A stretch of DNA of 64,000 bases from Trifolium pratense (Eukaryota > Streptophyta > Magnoliopsida > Fabales > Fabaceae): positions 40,722,409 to 40,786,408 of the forward strand of contig NC_060065.1 of the NCBI RefSeq assembly GCF_020283565.1. The letters run 5' to 3'. A program made the position numbers and the translations under genes. How positions within the stretch are numbered: position 1 is the stretch's first letter; each line of letters opens with the position of its first letter. Below, piece after piece: positions 13,129-26,721 of this stretch. The notes under the pieces were generated by a model. It had not been told where the DNA came from and ran no database searches. It saw nothing but the letters and a program-made list of their open reading frames with translations.

Positions 13129-13960
13129 TGTTATCAGCACGAATTAAGTTACACTTTGTCAATGTATTGTATATTATAAAAAAAAAAGAAAAAAGAAAAG
13201 GGAACCAATAGATTGTTATATCGAGAAACAAATTAAGTTACACTTTACCAATGTATTGTATATTTTTAAGTCTTAAAGAAATTTTTTATGTTTGAAGGAT
13301 GTTTGCATAAATGAATATCATATTGAAACAAGAAACAAATGAGATCTTGTATCTCTATATATTACGAGACATATTATCAACGTTTGCCTCTAGTTTGGGG
13401 TATACTTATATATATATTTGTGCAATTGAAACACATGTTCTTGTAAACCAGAAGTTTACAAATCATATTAAATTTGTAATTGGCAAGATCAGTTGGGTCA
13501 TTTCTGATCAATTATGATGCGAATTTTTTTTATGGATATGTATTGAATGGCCAGAAGTTCATTCAATTTAATATTTTTTGTGTATTACTAGTTCCCAAAG
13601 AAAATTGATAAATTAAGTAAATGAACATCTTTTATTTTAGAATATACGAAATGTGATATTTGTAAATCGATACACCGATCATGATCATGTGGACCAATTA
13701 GATTTTAATAATTTTAATTTATGCATCAACGAAATGATCACATGTGTGTTTGTTGTCAACTCACAACCAGAAGTTTGTGAGATTATTTTATTTACTAATT
13801 TGGTTAAGAGCTCATTTAATATTTAATTTTCTAGAAAGTATTGGATAAGTATCGAATGTCAATTGAAATTGATATATAACATCTTGTAGAATATGATAAT
13901 ACAAAAAAAAAAGGAATTGATGATCCATTCAATAGACGTCTAAAGTTAATTAAATGATCG
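13129..13960 (+). other. Possible decayed internal region of the LTR element
   Basis: Follows the LTR. The string 'aattaagttacactttrycaatgtattgtat' occurs twice (about 13143 and 13230), an internal duplication. The 68-codon frame 13311-13517 and nearby sequence show no conserved gag or pol motif I can defend. Confidence 0.3.
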
Positions 13961-14459
13961 AGACTTATGAGATCAATACTTCAAGTTCTATTTTATATTT
14001 TGGGAACATTTAAATATATATGTTGAGATATTGATTCGCTCAAGCCAATATGTTATTATATAAAAGTCTTTCCCTTAACTTGCAATTAAATTTAGTTTTA
14101 TAATCTAATATTTTTTATATAAGCATTTTTGAATGTGTTGGTATGTTCCGATTGCTCCAATACAATGCAATACAATAAATTATTAAAGAATATTGAGAAA
14201 ATATATTTGATAGGACTCTTCATCCTTTATAAATTACATTGTGCTAATAATTAATTAACCTTTTTATATTGTCAGTTTGTCACTCACTCACAGTTAGCAA
14301 GCAGGCATTCATATTCTCCAAGTCCAAACAACAAAAGTTCTAGACTATTCCAACATACGACAAACAAACAAAATCACTCCTTCCAATCCAACGGTCCAAA
14401 ACGAAACAGAACCTTCAAGATCAAATCCCTTTACACCCTCGTTCACTTCACCTTCAAAA
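13961..14459. other. Upstream region of the Cpn60-beta gene
   Basis: AT-rich DNA turning C/A-rich after about 14280, consistent with a core promoter. No specific element other than the TATA box below could be assigned. Confidence 0.4.
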
Positions 14460-14468
14460 TATAAAAAG
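14460..14468 (+). promoter_or_regulatory. TATA box of the Cpn60-beta gene
   Basis: TATAAAAAG 123 bases before the start codon, followed by a CT-rich leader (CTTCTTCACTCTTCTTCTTC) typical of highly expressed plant photosynthesis-related genes. Confidence 0.65.
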
Positions 14469-14590
14469 CCTAATCTTCTTCACTCTTCTTCTTCAACTTC
14501 TTCACTAAACCCACACTTCATTATCCAAAACCAAATCTCTCATAAACCCTACATTTTCAATTTCAATTTCAATTTTCCCCCAATTCAACC

Positions 14591-17500
14591 ATGTCATCAT
14601 CAACTTTCTCAGCAACCTCCTCTTGCAATCTCTCCTCTTCCGCTGCCATTTCTTCTTTCCCCTTCGCCGCCGGTAAAAGAACTTCTAACAGAGTCGTTCT
14701 CGCTAGAAAGAATCGGAATGTTAAGGTTTCTGCTATGGCTAAGGAGTTGCATTTTAATAAAGATGGTTCCGCTATTAAGAAACTTCAGGTATGTATAAAA
14801 ATGGTTGAAACAACGGTGAAATTATCGTTTTTGAAATTTGATTGTTTTTGTGATGATTTGTTTTGTTTTGTTGTGTTGTAGAATGGTGTGAATAAGCTTG
14901 CGGATCTTGTTGGTGTTACTCTTGGTCCTAAAGGAAGGAATGTTGTTCTTGAGAGCAAGTATGGTTCGCCGAAAATTGTTAATGATGGTGTCACTGTTGC
15001 TAAAGAGGTGCGTATGAGTTTAGGTTCTAAGAGTTTTACTTCATTTTTAATGTTAATGTTATTGTATGAGTTTTGGTTCTATGAATTTTACATAATTTTC
15101 ATGTTTATTTGATTGTATTTGTATAGAATATAAATTCTAAGAATTTTACTTAATTTTCATGTTTAGGTGATTGTATGAACTTAGGCTCTATGATTTATAC
15201 TTAATCATCATATTTATATGATTGTATTAGTTTAGATAAATTAGACACTTCGAATTTTACTTAATTTTCATGTATAATTTGATTACATGAGTATAGATTC
15301 TAAGAATTTTACTTAATTTTATTGTTTAAGTGATTTTATGAGTTGATGCTATATGATATTTACTTAATTTTATTGTTTAAGTGATTGTATGAGTTTATTC
15401 ACTACAATATTTACTTAATTTTAATGTTTAAGTGATTGTATGAGTTTATGCTCTATGAGTTTTACTTAATGTTCATGTTTATGTGATTGTAAGAGTTTAG
15501 GCTCTATGAGTTTTACTTACTTTTCATGTTTATGTGATTGTAAGAGTTTAGGCTCTATGATTTTTACTTAATTTTGATGTTTATGCGATTGTTGTTTTGG
15601 TGAATTATTTATATGGGTGTTTATTTTGATGTTTTCCCCTTTTGCATTTGGGTTGAAAAGGTTGAGTTGGAGGATCCGGTTGAGAATATTGGTGCCAAGT
15701 TGGTGAGACAGGCTGCTGCCAAGACAAATGATTTGGCAGGTGATGGAACCACAACCTCGGTTGTTCTAGCTCAGGGCCTTATTGCAGAAGGTGTAAAGGT
15801 AGGTTTTTGTTATTTGGTTAGAATTGTAGAATGAGTAACTAGTAAGTGGTTGGTTATGTTTGGTTTCGTTTTGCTTATTGTTATGTTATTGGGGTCTCAT
15901 TTCTTATTAAATTCTGCAGGTTGTCGCAGCTGGTGCAAACCCTGTGCTCATTACACGTGGTATTGAGAAGACAACTAAAGCTCTTGTGGCTGAGCTTAAA
16001 AAGATGTCAAAAGAGGTGAACCATTTTACTTATTGTTCTTTTGTCTATCTGTGTGTTCAAGCATGTTTTTCTAGTGGGATTATTAAAAATTCACATTTCC
16101 TTGCATATATCAGTGTGCTTGTTGCTTAGCAATTATTTGACTTGTCTTTTTGTTAAGACTAAACGAATTGTGGTTGTTGGGATTGCAGGTTGAAGATAGT
16201 GAACTGGCAGACGTGGCAGCAGTCAGTGCAGGGAACAATTATGAGGTTGGAAATATGATTGCTGAAGCCTTGAGTAGGGTTGGTAGAAAGGGTGTTGTGA
16301 CACTTGAGGAGGGAAAGAGTGCTGAGAACAGTCTTTATGTCGTTGAGGGTATGCAATTTGACCGTGGTTATATTTCACCTTACTTTGTTACCGACAGTGA
16401 GAAGATGTCTGTTGAATTTGAGAACTGCAAGGTACAACATTTGTTTTATTTTCCTGTAACTTATTTAATTATTTTAGAGATCATTTTATGTATATACTGA
16501 CAAAAACTTATATGGTATTATGTTTATTATGCAGTTACTATTGGTTGACAAAAAGATTACCAATGCTAGGGATCTTATTAACATACTGGAGGATGCAATT
16601 AGAAGTGGATTCCCTATATTGATCATTGCGGAGGATATTGAACAAGAAGCTTTAGCAACACTTGTTGTGAACAAACTTAGAGGATCTCTGAAGATTGCAG
16701 CACTTAAGGCTCCTGGATTCGGAGAACGCAAAAGCCAATACCTTGATGATATTGCCATTTTGACAGGAGGTTGTTAAATTTAGACATTTCATGTCATGAC
16801 TCTGATTGTTCTGTTGAATTTGGAAGTGCACATTTTCTTGTTTTGTTGTCCAGTTGTTGCTCATAATATGCATATTCTCAATTTACTTGCAGGTACTGTT
16901 ATCAGAGAGGAAGTTGGCCTTACCTTAGACAAAGCTGGGAAAGAGGTTCTGGGTAATGCCTCCAAGGTGGTGCTCACCAAGGATACAACCACAATTGTTG
17001 GTGATGGAAGTACCCAGGAAGCAGTTAATAAGAGAGTTGCACAAATTAAGAACCAAATTGAGGTTTCCCTCTCTCTCTCTCTACAAATGATAATTATTTT
17101 GGTGTTTAGGATGACCGATGTGCTAATATTAGGGAGATAGTCAGATATTGTCACAACAACATGTGCACACATGCACATGAATGGTCACATATAGGGAAAA
17201 ACTCTGTTGGAGTCTGTATATGAAGAAGAGTAAGAGAGTTTGACACCATTCCTCTGGCTCTAACGAAATATTTACTCATTATACAGGCCGCAGAGCAAGA
17301 CTATGAAAGGGAGAAGCTGAACGAAAGGATTGCAAAACTGTCTGGTGGTGTGGCCGTAATACAGGTAATGAGCCCACTAAACTTTGATAATATGCTAGCT
17401 TTAAACATTTCTTCAAGTCATAGTTAGTAACCAGTTCAATTTTGTTATATATGTGTGTAGGTTGGTGCACAAACTGAGACAGAACTTAAGGAAAAGAAAT

Positions 17501-18741
17501 TGAGAGTTGAAGATGCTCTTAATGCTACAAAGGTGACATTTATCTTTCCCAAATTGTTTATTGTTTAATTATGATTTTTGTTCTATGAGCTAATATTGTA
17601 TTGACTTTCAGGCAGCTGTTGAGGAAGGTATTGTAGTTGGAGGTGGTTGCACTTTGCTCAGACTTGCATCAAAGGTGGATGCCATCAAGGATACCCTTGC
17701 AAACGATGAGGAAAAAGTGAGTCATTATTTGATATTGGCAATAACTTTAGTTTTTCTTAAATGCAAATAATTTTGTTTGAGTGCTTGAAAGTGTTCCGGA
17801 CTTGACCTTTTCTCTTCAGCAATGTCATTATTTAATACTTAACATTCTGACTCTGTTGATTATGCGCTCACAATTACAATGATTTGATACAGGTTGGAGC
17901 AGAAATTGTTAGAAGAGCTCTTAGTTACCCTCTTAAATTAATAGCAAAGAATGCTGGTGTAAATGGCAGTGTTGTGAGCGAGAAGGTAAATAAATCAACT
18001 TAATTTGGAATGCCTTGTTAATCACTGTGCTCGTGCTGATGTAACTTGTGTATTGGATAGGTTCTGTCCAACGACAATACAAGATATGGCTATAATGCTG
18101 CCACTGGCAAATACGAAGATTTAATGTCTGCCGGGATCATTGATCCAACAAAGGTGATTTATTGTTTGATCATTTTATTGTTTTTAATTGATCTGCATGT
18201 GAAATTCCAACCATCTTTAGTTGCCTGTGTTCTTTCATTGGGATGATTTAGGTTTTAATTCCCAAATCATCAGAAATGATTTGTATGTAGGTGTTCTATT
18301 TTGGTTTTGACTTTTCACCTGTTTTGGATATTGTGCAAGAACACGAAGTTTTGCTTGATATGAATCTTCGATAAAGTGTCTTACTGTCGTGCAGGTGGTC
18401 AGATGCTGCCTGGAACATGCATCCTCTGTTGCCAAAACATTCTTAATGTCAGACTGTGTTGTTGTTGAGATTAAGGAACCTGAGGCTGCACCTGTTGGCA
18501 ACCCCATGGACAATTCAGGTATTTAGTTTGAACGGGCCATTTGAAATTGCATTCTTGGGTGTATTTTTGTATGGTAATGCTAATGCATTTACACCAACCA
18601 GTTTGAGACTGATATCAAGAAAAACTATTTTCAAACTAGTTAGGTCCTTTAAGTCTATATTTACACATGCATTAGTGTAAAATGATCCCTCTTTTGTTAG
18701 CTGACACTGCATTTCTTTTTCTTCCAGGATACGGTATGTAG
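14591..18741 (+). CDS. CPN60B: Plastid chaperonin-60 beta subunit (Rubisco-binding protein beta), 14 exons
   Basis: GroEL-type chaperonin subunit that, with Cpn60-alpha and Cpn20/Cpn10, folds stromal proteins including the Rubisco large subunit. Exons: 14591-14788, 14882-15007, 15661-15798, 15920-16015, 16189-16431, 16535-16769, 16893-17062, 17287-17364, 17461-17532, 17612-17716, 17893-17985, 18061-18153, 18395-18518, 18728-18741. Together 1785 nt, 594 aa, the family length. The Ser-rich N-terminus is a plastid transit peptide, with cleavage likely near [10 protein letters not shown] (about residue 49-52). Chaperonin signatures seen: [18 protein letters not shown], the ATP-binding DGTTT loop, the apical [10 protein letters not shown] and the equatorial EEGIVVGGG. 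The stop lies in a 14-nt last exon (G|GA TAC GGT ATG TAG), ending the protein in GYGM. All introns GT-AG. The alpha subunit was rejected because sequence and ending follow beta. Probably functional. Confidence 0.96.
15012..15600 (+). repeat. Degenerate 51-57-bp tandem repeat filling Cpn60-beta intron 2
   Basis: About eleven units of a motif like 'gtatgagtttaggctctatg' + 'ttttacttaattttcatg', starting near 15012, 15064, 15121, 15173, 15224, 15291, 15337, 15387, 15438, 15489 and 15540. The last four units are spaced 51 apart. The first begins four bases inside the intron. Confidence 0.85.
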
Positions 18742-20410
18742 AGACGATGTAGGCTAAAGTGAGAACGGCATTTTTTTCACCCTATTTCTTTGATGTAATA
18801 CAGAATTTGTTAGCTATTTAATTTATAGCAACAAGACGGACTTTTGTAGTGTGGTGAGCTAGATCAGTGACATTTTTGTTTACTATTGAAATTAATAATT
18901 TAAAAAGGTTTTGCAAATTGAAGAAAGATTTTACTTTTATTTATCTAAATAATCTTATGTTTTGTTAATTAAAAACTATATATATAGCAAAAAAAAAAGG
19001 GGATAGCCCAATTGGGCCCAAATCTTTCAAATACAAATTCACACCTCATTTTGGCTGAGGGATGGTATGAGTATATTGAGGGGCCTATGAGAATTTTGAA
19101 AAGTTCTCTTTAGACCTCTCAATATGTTTACAGACCCTTTCAAATATTTTAAAAATTTGAGGTGTTTATGAACATCATATCGAGGGGCCTAATGAGAAAT
19201 TTCCTCACATTGCCATTTTGCTCTGTACCTATCGAATTTTTCGAAGGTACCTTTATTTGAATTTGCTCTAGACAAATTGCTTCAGATTGTGTAATGGACC
19301 TGATAAAGTCCAGATAACAAACATGGGTAGAGAATTTTTTAGTTAGGCCTACAATCTACTTTTAAATTAGTGGATGAGTGAAAATAGGTCGTGCATGAAA
19401 CTCATAGGGTGGTAAAAGAAACTCTTTTCATATTATTTGTTGGGCCTTTATATTGTTTCAGTGTTGTTTGTCAAAAGCCCTATTGGAATTTAAGTCGAGC
19501 AGAGGTACTTAAGATTTAAGTCGAGAAAAAATAAATAACACCATTCTCGCGTCCTCATCATTTTTAAGTTTATGGCTGTCCTATATCAAACATATTCATT
19601 TTAGCCGATCAAATGATAATCAATACGAACCATCTTTCTTATATCACTAATTCTGAAAAGATCATTCAACTTTCTCTTCAAATTTCAGAAATGAGAAAGA
19701 AGGGTTTGACTTACATATACAATATACATCCAAGTAAATTGTGTGATTCATAGAGGGGTAAGTTTGAAAAATTGGAGGCTTTTGGAAAAGCGAAAGAAAT
19801 TTTCAAATTATATAATTGTGGGAGGGCCATATATTTGGTATCAGCATATTGGGCCAGACCAGCCCAAAATATATTAAGACAGTTTTAGTAGAAATTATGA
19901 CCCAACATTTATCTAAAAGAAATTATTGGACATGCATAATTACCAGGAGATCAAATCAAATAGAGCTCGATTAGTTTCTGCGAGACGAGAAATGAAGAAC
20001 ATAACCAAAACAACTACTCAATTGTACAAGAAATAGGTAATTTTTTACTTTAAGTTTCCGTCTTTTTTTTTTATCAACTGTTCGAACACTTTCTGTAACT
20101 CATTGAATTGAATTGAGAAACAAATAAAAGTGTATGAATGAGTCAATGAGATAAGAGTGAAAAGGATTGAAAAAGGAACTCTCAAGATTTTAAAAAAGTT
20201 AAAAAACCACATGAGTTTATTTTTATTGAAATTCATAGATTTTGTTTGAATAGAGGCAATCTTATTTTAGACCAACAGAGCAAGAGCTAGAAATACATAA
20301 CATATTCCTTGAACAAAAAATAAAAAAAATACATAACAACTTTTTGATATTTTTCATAAGAGAGAGCCAAATTTGGAATCTTTCACTAAAGAAATATCTT
20401 TACTTATACA
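18742..20410. other. Cpn60-beta 3' flank and intergenic DNA
   Basis: The 3'UTR begins here. Around 19000-19260 the phrase 'gaggggcctatgagaa' recurs in degenerate form, hinting at an old repeat. No gene seen. Confidence 0.4.
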
Positions 20411-21147
20411 TAGGGGTGAGCATGAACCCGAGACCCGACTCGAAACCGATATAACCGACAACACATTGAAAGCATTCGGTCGGGTGCGGGTCGGGTCTCG
20501 GGTCAACAAATTGCAAAAATCGGGCATGAACGGTTGCATACGGGCGGGTGCGGGTCTCTAAAATTTTATATCTCTATAACCGAAACCGACCGAACAAACA
20601 TTAAGATGCAAATTAATTTTTTTCCTTCTGTCCCTCTCAATCTCATATACTCTTCTCTTTGTTATTTTTATCCATCTTTGATATAAGATAAAAATGTTAT
20701 AATTTACAAAGTTTATAATTAAAAATATGGTGATGAAGAAGGTGGGAAAAATATTCTAATATATATATTCTAGATTTATTTTAATTTCTACGTCTCTTCT
20801 ACTTGATATTTTATTGTCTTTAGATCTACATATTGAAAGAAAGTAATTGCATCTAACCCTATTTGTTTTTTAATTTACTTCGTCTATCTTTTGTTGCATT
20901 GTGTACTAGGTATTAAACTATTCGCAAATTAGGAATTTTTGGAGAATGGAGGAGTTTTAGATGTAAACAAAGTTTCGATATAACCCGTAATAATCGACTC
21001 GTTCAACCCGCCACCCGTATGACCCGAACCCGAGCAAACCGAAGATATAGACGGTCGGAATTGGGTCCAAATTAAATGGTTGCGGTTTTTATCGATTTAG
21101 TGATTTTCGGCCCGAACCCGACCGAAACCGACCGATGCTCAGGCCTA
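20411..21147. mobile_element. hAT-type non-autonomous element with perfect 8-bp duplication
   Basis: Ends TAGGGGTGAGCAT and (other strand) TAGGCCTGAGCAT, flanked by the identical 8-mer CTTATACA at 20403-20410 and 21148-21155. Sub-terminal regions are full of CCCGAC/CGGGTCGGG motifs on both sides. 737 bp, no ORF. The 8-bp duplication and TAGGG ends are hAT features. Confidence 0.9.
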
Positions 21148-21155
21148 CTTATACA

Positions 21156-23959
21156 CTCTGTTGCAGACCTACCATGCTTTTAATATGACAACTTCATTGG
21201 ATTATTTACATATTATTGCAATATTTTTTTAAACAAAATTATAATACATGAATGTCACAAATCCTAAACTATTTTAATAATTTTGCTTTGCTGCGCAAGT
21301 GGTATAGGGCTAATATGTCTACATATAAATAAATTTTTTATACAATAATCATACAAAACTAAGGACAGGTGTCACATTATGTTTATCACCAAGTGCTGCT
21401 GTCATATAATAACAATATTGTTTGTTTTGCTTATGTAGGCATGTCCTCTCAAGAAACCAAAAAATGTTCAAAGTTAGCTTATATTTATGTTGCATGTATC
21501 TTCTCCAAGTTTCTGTGCATTGTCTAGAACCGTAGCAGACAACTTTGGTCACGTATTTATTAATATACCATATTATCAATTATTAATTAATAATATTGAT
21601 CAAATATGTTCTGTTGCTCCCTCATATATCACTCATTTTTTAATTTTAAAATATTTTATAGTTTGGTACACAAAAGCACATACTATTTTCTAAGAGAATG
21701 ACACTTGGTTCATCTCCCCCACCAAATACATACATGTTCTCCAAAAATTATTTAGATAAGAGGGTTTAATTTCCCGCAAGGTATTTTTACATCATCATAT
21801 AAACATATTCTATAATCAAATATATTCAGTCTAGTCCAACTTTATTGGATCCAAGAAATTAGGAAAACATTGGCTCTTCAGATTTTCAATAGTCTTTTCA
21901 ACATTCTTTTAATACTGCAATAAAAAATTTCACGCATTCACATCGTCAGCAGTTTGCAGTTGTTGGATCAAAGTTGGAGACATCGATAAATTTAAATTCA
22001 AAAACTCGGCTTCATAAGAAAATGAATTTCTAGTGTGTCGTATTTGTATGGGTAAAATATTCTTATTTTGCAATCACAATTGCGTGTTGCACATTTTTAT
22101 GCAGACACAATTTAAGTACAATATATTTTATATTATTTTTACTATTCTCGACTTCAAATATAATATAATTTTGGGTGCACACTTCTCATTTTTAATAAAT
22201 TTTAATAAAATATATTACATTTTCTTTTATTTTTTTAATATTATTATAATTTTTATTTGTACTAAAAATTGTAAGTAACCACATTTAATTTTTTTTAGAA
22301 GGTCTATATCAAACAAACATGTCACCAACAGTTTTAAGAGATTGTTTTGTTTTAAAAAATTATTGTCTCTTTGTAAGAGGAACATCAAGAACAATAACAC
22401 TGGCTTCTATATATGTTGTGTCATTGTTGAAATTGAATTAAAAATGTTGCTAATGCAATTTTCAAACCATGTCGACGGGTATACATTGTTATGCCACGGT
22501 AGCTATATATAGTGACGGAGATCTAGTCCAAGGGATTATTGGTGTGACGTAAACATCCGGTTTGCATTGCATTGCATATATGGTTTCGTGACTCACCGTT
22601 GTTTGCATTGCATACATCCGGTTTCTTGATGCTTACCTATGCAATGCTATGAAATGCTGATGCTTGGATCCATGTTCTAAGTCATCAAATCTAGAAAATT
22701 CATGACCACTCTTTTCATTAAATTTTGATTGCTAACATTGTCATCCTAAACTATTTCTTGGGAAATGTTGGTTCATGAATTGACTTTCTAAATCTATGAA
22801 AGGGCATGCACAGAAAAAATAATACTGAAGGGACATTTTGTTAAGCCTAAATTCAGCTATGTTGAATATGGAATTAAATGTTGAATTTGTAAGATACGTC
22901 ATGATAGACAATTCTTATGATTTCAGCAGCTAGTACTGATCTGTTTACACTTTGGAATTAGTTGTAATTAGTACATTGTTGGGCAAAATCCACACACACT
23001 AGCTAGATCTTAGACATACCTAATGTAATAGTGGTTTGGTTTGAATCTCACTTCAAAAAGTTAGTTCATACGATGGAGTTTGAAAATCTTGACAATGTGA
23101 TACGCAAATACAATTATGGCAAAAATAGGTCAGACTCGAATACAACTTCAATATTCACCTCCGCACTCAATGATATGTTAATTGTTGGTAGGAATCACTC
23201 ATTGAATGAAAAACTAATGTTGAGCGATATATAATTATGTTTTATATACTTAATGTATTAAGGTTGTAGGTTAAAATATGGCGTCATATTCCACCATTAT
23301 AGTTATTCAAAATTCAATGTGATGACCCCTAAATTAACTTGCTTCCGACCCAACAAATGTTTTGTTGGCTCCTTCTACGTGCCGAAAGTTTTTTTTTTAC
23401 AACGGTGATAAGACTTCTATTTGAGAGGGAGCATACTCAGATAACAAACAGACTAACACTTTAGGGAGATATTGGTTAGATATGTCAAGTGTAAGTGAGT
23501 ATGAGTGTCATATTAGATGAAAACGTGAATGTTAAGTAAACATATAAATGAGATAACATGTAGTCAATGTTTTAAATTACGGTCATAGTCAAGATTTCAG
23601 TAGTGTTAAGAATTTCACGATTTTAGTGGTCACAAATACTAAGTAACGGATTAACCTCATTATAGTGTGAATTAACCACAACTTTGCAAAAAAAGGAGAA
23701 TTGTTGTCAAAGGGAGAATTCAATTAGACAGCTCTATTTAATTAAATCATACAATACGTACTACCGTATCTCCAAAAGATGAGACTTATTCTTTTTTCCT
23801 TCTCAATATAGTCCTCACATCCAATGCTAAATTGGGACTAGATGCGTGCACACCATATTATCTTATTAAAAAAATTTAGAATAAGATATATGATATTATA
23901 TTAAATGTGAAAAGCATATATTTTTTTTGTTAGGAAGTTAAAAAAAATTTAAAAGAAAA
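21156..23959. other. Intergenic, no gene recognised
   Basis: AT-rich. A short direct repeat of 'catccggttt'/'gcattgcat' lies at 22553-22625. Several short ORFs lack any coding character. Confidence 0.45.
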
Positions 23960-24440
23960 TTATCCACGAATAAAGAAGGTTTCCATTTCATTGTTTCTAA
24001 AAAGATCACGAACGCCTTCTAGAGTAGAAGCATAACTCAAGAAGTCAACATCTGAGGCTCCAAGTTTAACGAAGTAATCTGCACATTGATTCTCTTCTCT
24101 AAGTGTGTGATAAATAGAAACACTTGTTTGAGAGAGCAACCCCTTAATATCTTGGATCAACACAATATGAATATGATACTTAACTTGAGGACATTTGATG
24201 AGGTTGACACAATGCAAAGAATTAGAGTAGCAGACAAGTTTATCAATACTCATGTCTTTAGTCAGCAAGAGACCTTTGTGGATAACATACAGTATAGCGA
24301 ACAAAATGTCAGATGACCCTTGAATGAAACCTAAGAAACCTACAAATTAGTGACCGAAAGTATTTCTAATAATGCTGTCAAATCCAGATCGAACGGAAGA
24401 ACCGAGACAACTTTCATCTACATTAAAAATGACACGATAA
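23960..24440 (-). pseudogene. LINE-derived RNase H domain fragment
   Basis: Read on the minus strand, the sequence starts FNVDESCLGSS and runs through SDILFAI, LVCYSNSLHCVNLI, HIVLIQDIKGLL and TLREENQCADYFVKLG, the plant L1-type RVT_3 RNase H fold with its D, E, D, D positions. An in-frame stop falls after RNTFGH near 24340, and the usual VDGS reads VDES. The 114 downstream codons are open (to 23960). No RT precedes it, so this is a 5'-truncated or captured fragment. Confidence 0.8.
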
Positions 24441-26165
24441 TTATTATTATTTTTTCAATGACACTAATTAAAATGATAATTAATGAGTAGCCGAGTATAT
24501 TTATTTATACAAATTTCATTATCTTGTAACAAACTTAACTAACTTCCTTAACAACTAAAAAATTATTAACTAAAGTTAAATTATATTGATATCAACTAGT
24601 GGTGTGTAAGAAAGGACCGTGTACTCATCATCTTTAATTGGAGTTTATTTTTATGTGGATATAAAATTAAAGATTCAAAGGAACCTATTGAAGATGTCGA
24701 TTGTGGAAACAAAAAGTATATACTATATATTAATCTAAATGTTTTAGACATAGGTATGTGGCAGTTGATAAAATGATAACATATAATAATGCTTTAAATC
24801 CTCAAGCAATGTTGGAGCTTTATTATATGTTATAGTACTTGGACTAATTCAAACTTGTGTTAAGTGATTGCATTAGATGTGACTTCAAGAGTTTATAAAT
24901 TTTTTAAATTATAATAATTTTATGTATAATGTATTCTTTATTTTCTAAAAGCACTTTTTAGATTAGCAAATAGCACGAGTTAGTTCTATTTTTGAAGTCT
25001 TCATACTAATTAGGGAATGTTGGGGACACTTTTGGAGGTTCAAGGAATTACTATAAGTTTATACCTTTTTGTTTTTGTTTTATACAACTAATGCATATTA
25101 TTAGGTAATGTAATTAATATACTAATACATCATCTTACTTGTCACCTTCCATTTCATTAGAAGATGAAAAGTTTTTCATTTGCAGCAATTTTAAATACTT
25201 GTGTCACACTTAATTTCTTCTTTATCCAATGGCCACTCTCACATAAGCTCACATTTATCTAAACCATATGTAAGTGTAACCCTTTTTTGCCTAACATATG
25301 AAATTAGGAAACCAACAACCGACTATTTTCATTTTTTAATCTCTCTAATTTCATTGCTGATTTATTTTTTATTTATATTTAACCACGATATAACATATGA
25401 TCATCTCATCTTTTGTATAGCATAGAAGATCATAAAATCAAAGTCAACATCACTCATCTTCTGTGCATCAGTTTAAGACTTTCATCTTCTAACTCACGTC
25501 AACCTCTGTACATCTGGCAAAACTTATTTTCTGGAGAGCACAACACACGTCAGTAAAATTTGAACGTCAATGTGTATGTGTCTCCAAGTAACGGTAAAAT
25601 GACAGCTCAATAGTAAGACTACTAATATGTTGTTAGGACAATATTACATAAATAAGTTTTGCACTATACTACAACGAGCTACTCTCACAATGGATATTGT
25701 AATGGCTCTATTTTATATTCTTTTAAAAATAGAATAGTTGTTTGTGCATGTTGCACCAAAATGGTGATGGTGCATGGTCGAAATGGTGATAGTGCATAGT
25801 CAACACCTCTGTTTTATACTTTAACAGTAGTATACCCTTAAAGTTTTCAAATGTGAGCATAGGCTTGAAATTCAAACTCTGGAGACCAATATATTTATTT
25901 TAAAGGTAAATTTTTGCCGCTAGCTAGACTATTATACAGAAAAAATTTAAATGTGAGCCTTTTAAGAATGAAAAAGCAAACTTCTTTGAATTAAAATAAT
26001 TCTCTACAATATTTAGTAAAAAAGGAAAAAAAAAGACTCTTAATTAGCATTAAATTATAAGGGTCGTGTTAACATGTGTCATGTGTCCTAAGAGCACATG
26101 TTAAATTTTATCTTGAAAACAACAATGTTTGACTTCTAAGGATATGAAATGCACAAATTTTAATA
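24441..26165. other. Intergenic, no gene recognised
   Basis: AT-rich. Around 25762-25800 the phrase 'aatggtgatrgtgcat' is repeated. Nothing further. Confidence 0.45.
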
Positions 26166-26327
26166 CCAAATTTCTTTTAATAGTACACTAACACGAGTGC
26201 CCCAAGGGCACATTGTTAGCATTTCCCAAATTATAAAAATATAAACCGTTTAATAAAATATTATAATATATATGAGCTTAAAAATACCTCAAGTAAATGT
26301 ATATTTTAGACCTCAATGTGTTATGTC
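26166..26327. repeat. 162-bp direct repeat, copy A
   Basis: Matches 26722-26882 with about four differences over 162 bases, including one single-base indel. It ends GTGTTATGTC, at which point copy A continues into a hAT-like end and copy B into host sequence. Confidence 0.9.
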
Positions 26328-26556
26328 TAGGGGTGTGCAAAAAATTTGGCTATCCTTAACCAAATTACTAACCAATTCATATCCAATTTTAGTTTGCAAA
26401 ATCCATTTAAAAAAAAACCACACCACTCCAATAAAAAAACACAAATTATAAACCATAACCACATTTTGTAATTTGGTTTGGAATTGGTTTGAAAATTTAG
26501 GCCCAATCTTCAATTTTTTAAAATTCTTTATTATATAATAAAATAATTAATTAAAA
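26328..26556 (+). mobile_element. hAT-like left end, truncated
   Basis: Starts TAGGGGTGTGCAAAA, a typical hAT terminus, followed by AT-rich sequence with inverted 'aaccaaattac/gtaatttggtt' blocks. No matching right end exists; it runs into the GC-rich patch instead. Confidence 0.55.
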
Positions 26557-26721
26557 GAGGGGTGGAGGAGCGGTGGTCAACCGGTGGTCAACGCCGGACC
26601 ACCGGCGGCCGGCACGGCGGCGCTCCGACCGGCACAGCGGCGGACGACGGTTTTCTGACGGACCTCCGTCGACTTTCACGGCGGCTGGTGGTGGTGCTCC
26701 GGCGGTCGGTGGTGGTGCTCC
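26557..26721. other. GC-rich patch, possible captured gene fragment
   Basis: About 165 bases of strongly GC-rich sequence in AT-rich DNA, open in several frames on both strands. The minus frame reads Pro/Ala-rich (GAPPPTAGAPPPAAV), the plus frames Arg/Gly-rich. The tandem motif 'ggtggtggtgctcc' recurs at its end. Not a gene on its own; could be host coding DNA picked up by a transposon. Confidence 0.5.
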
